From Boswellia sacra (Eukaryota > Streptophyta > Magnoliopsida > Sapindales > Burseraceae), in contig SNVD02013873.1 of assembly GCA_013180625.2 (NCBI GenBank), forward strand, positions 1-64,000: a stretch of 64,000 nt of DNA, in the 5' to 3' direction. The notes below the pieces were generated by a model. The model was not told the origin of the DNA, did not search any database, and worked only from the letters and a program-made list of their open reading frames with translations. This document shows, one piece after another, positions 63,071 through 64,000 of this stretch (its first letter is position 1; each line of letters opens with the position of its first letter). Position numbers and translations under genes: made by a program.

Positions 63071-64000
63071 ACTCTCCCCCCCCTTAAAAGAATTTCGTCC
63101 TCGAAATTCTATACCATCGTTCAATTGGAAAAATATTTATTATATTTATTCTTTATTGCTCCCAAAGTTGCTTCACAAATGGGGGATTTATTTCAGAGCA
63201 TTCTCATTGAAGATATCTTTTTCTTCCGTATCTAATGCTCTTTATAGTCCATAACTGATATTGTCCTTTAGTCGTCTGAAAATTGTTTCTCAGCTCTAGT
63301 GATTTGAAACTTAGTATACAGGAGGAACTGAAATTTTTATCCCTCACCATTCACTTGTATAATACATTTGATACACTTAACCATAAAAGTGGCAGTGTGA
63401 TCCATCGGCTACATTCTCAATCCTCAACAAGTCTCATAAAAGTTGATGTATCTTGGACTAAATTTTCTTTTCTTACCAAACTTTATCACTTTTGCCCTTA
63501 AAATCATATCCACAAGTTGTTACATATCTTTCCAAGATTGAATGACTCTTTCGGTTTACCATAAAAACCATACTAAATTGGAATGTGGTACTTTTAACCA
63601 TGTGCAAACTTTTTTCGATGTAGATGTAACCTTTCGGTCTCAAATCGAAACATCAAACACAAATATTCCACGGAACCTAACATCTTGTAGACATAAATTT
63701 ACCCTTTTTGTTCCATGGTAAAAATTAATGTGTACAAGAAGAAAAGGAAACGAAATGGGTCAATCTATTAATAATTATCCAAATGGTATTAATCCTATGT
63801 TATCCACAATAAAATCCATGATTATGTATTCTCATTCTCATTCGAGTATTAGGAGGAATTTTAACATTCTCAGTAGCCCTAGTCAATTTCTCATGTTTAA
63901 ATCTGTAACATCAGGAATACATAATATTCCTCCATCACCTGTCACAATAACTCGTATCTCTTTCCGTGGGACTTGTTTTCCATACGGTATGTAGCATTTA
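63071..64000 (-). pseudogene. Ty3/gypsy polypurine tract and decayed pol 3' end (integrase, chromodomain-like)
   Basis: Minus strand. Immediately before the LTR is GGGGGGGGAGAG, then ATTTCGAGGACGAAATTC, the usual end of plant gypsy elements. Further in, frames with many stops still resemble the pol C-terminus: TIWIIINRLTHFVSFPF (63745-63800, integrase core), VIKFGKKRKFSPRYI (63440-63492), VMDYKEH and KKKISSMRML (63190-63260, chromodomain-like VLDRxxxxLRNKxIxxVKVLW). It cannot encode protein. Chromovirus assignment is an inference. Confidence 0.65.

Noticed and set aside
59831..63501. Series of plus-strand open frames of 60-100 residues
   Set aside because: They fall in the minus-strand gypsy LTR and its internal region; compositions are those of non-coding LTR sequence.
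1..64000. tRNA, rRNA, miRNA or organellar insertions
   Set aside because: No cloverleaf-type A/B boxes, rRNA cores or long plastid/mitochondrial gene sequences were recognised by eye; a covariance-model search would be needed to be certain.

Overview
The window reads as AT-rich nuclear DNA of a flowering plant, most likely a eudicot: spliced genes with GT-AG introns, plant-type multigene families, and Ty1/copia, Ty3/gypsy, TRIM-like and MITE elements. I cannot name the species. No bacterial-type operon, rRNA, tRNA or CRISPR array was seen.

The core is a decaying tandem array, all on the minus strand. Its unit is an intronless SKP1-like gene (SCF ubiquitin-ligase adaptor family), a short broken transporter fragment, and a four-exon divergent NRT1/PTR (NPF/POT) transporter gene. 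I assembled the NPF models by splice-site and phase matching. NPF1 (661-4944, 537 aa) and NPF2 (16871-20812, 539 aa) have open frames. NPF3 (27722-31573) is a pseudogene. NPF4 (40571-45787, 526 aa) is open only if exon 1 is taken from a neighbouring dead copy. The SKP1-like copies at 13961-14991, 23881-24337 and 37758-38196 are all damaged. Further NPF debris lies at about 15.9-16.1, 25.1-25.3, 25.9-26.2, 26.8-27.0, 39.2-40.2, 44.8-45.3, 50.5 and 51.8 kb.

Mobile DNA is layered on the array. A TRIM-like element splits SKP1-A (TSD GGTTC). Another TRIM-like element sits in NPF debris (TSD GATAA). A 3.9 kb solo LTR lies at 32806-36673 (TSD CTAAT), and its empty site survives in the neighbouring repeat unit. 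A complete Ty1/copia element (52751-58147, TSD TGATA) carries a frameshift and four amber codons. A minus-strand Ty3/gypsy element runs off the right edge, with its 3' LTR at 59332-63070. Two related MITEs with Mutator-like features, two other MITEs and a 1.4 kb element with about 100 bp inverted ends are also visible.

The window therefore mainly records how one transporter/SKP1 unit multiplied by unequal exchange, was rearranged (chimeric intron, exon borrowing, deletion fusions) and was colonised by transposons. The surviving NPF proteins lack the family's proton-coupling ExxE[R/K] motif, so their activity is an open question.
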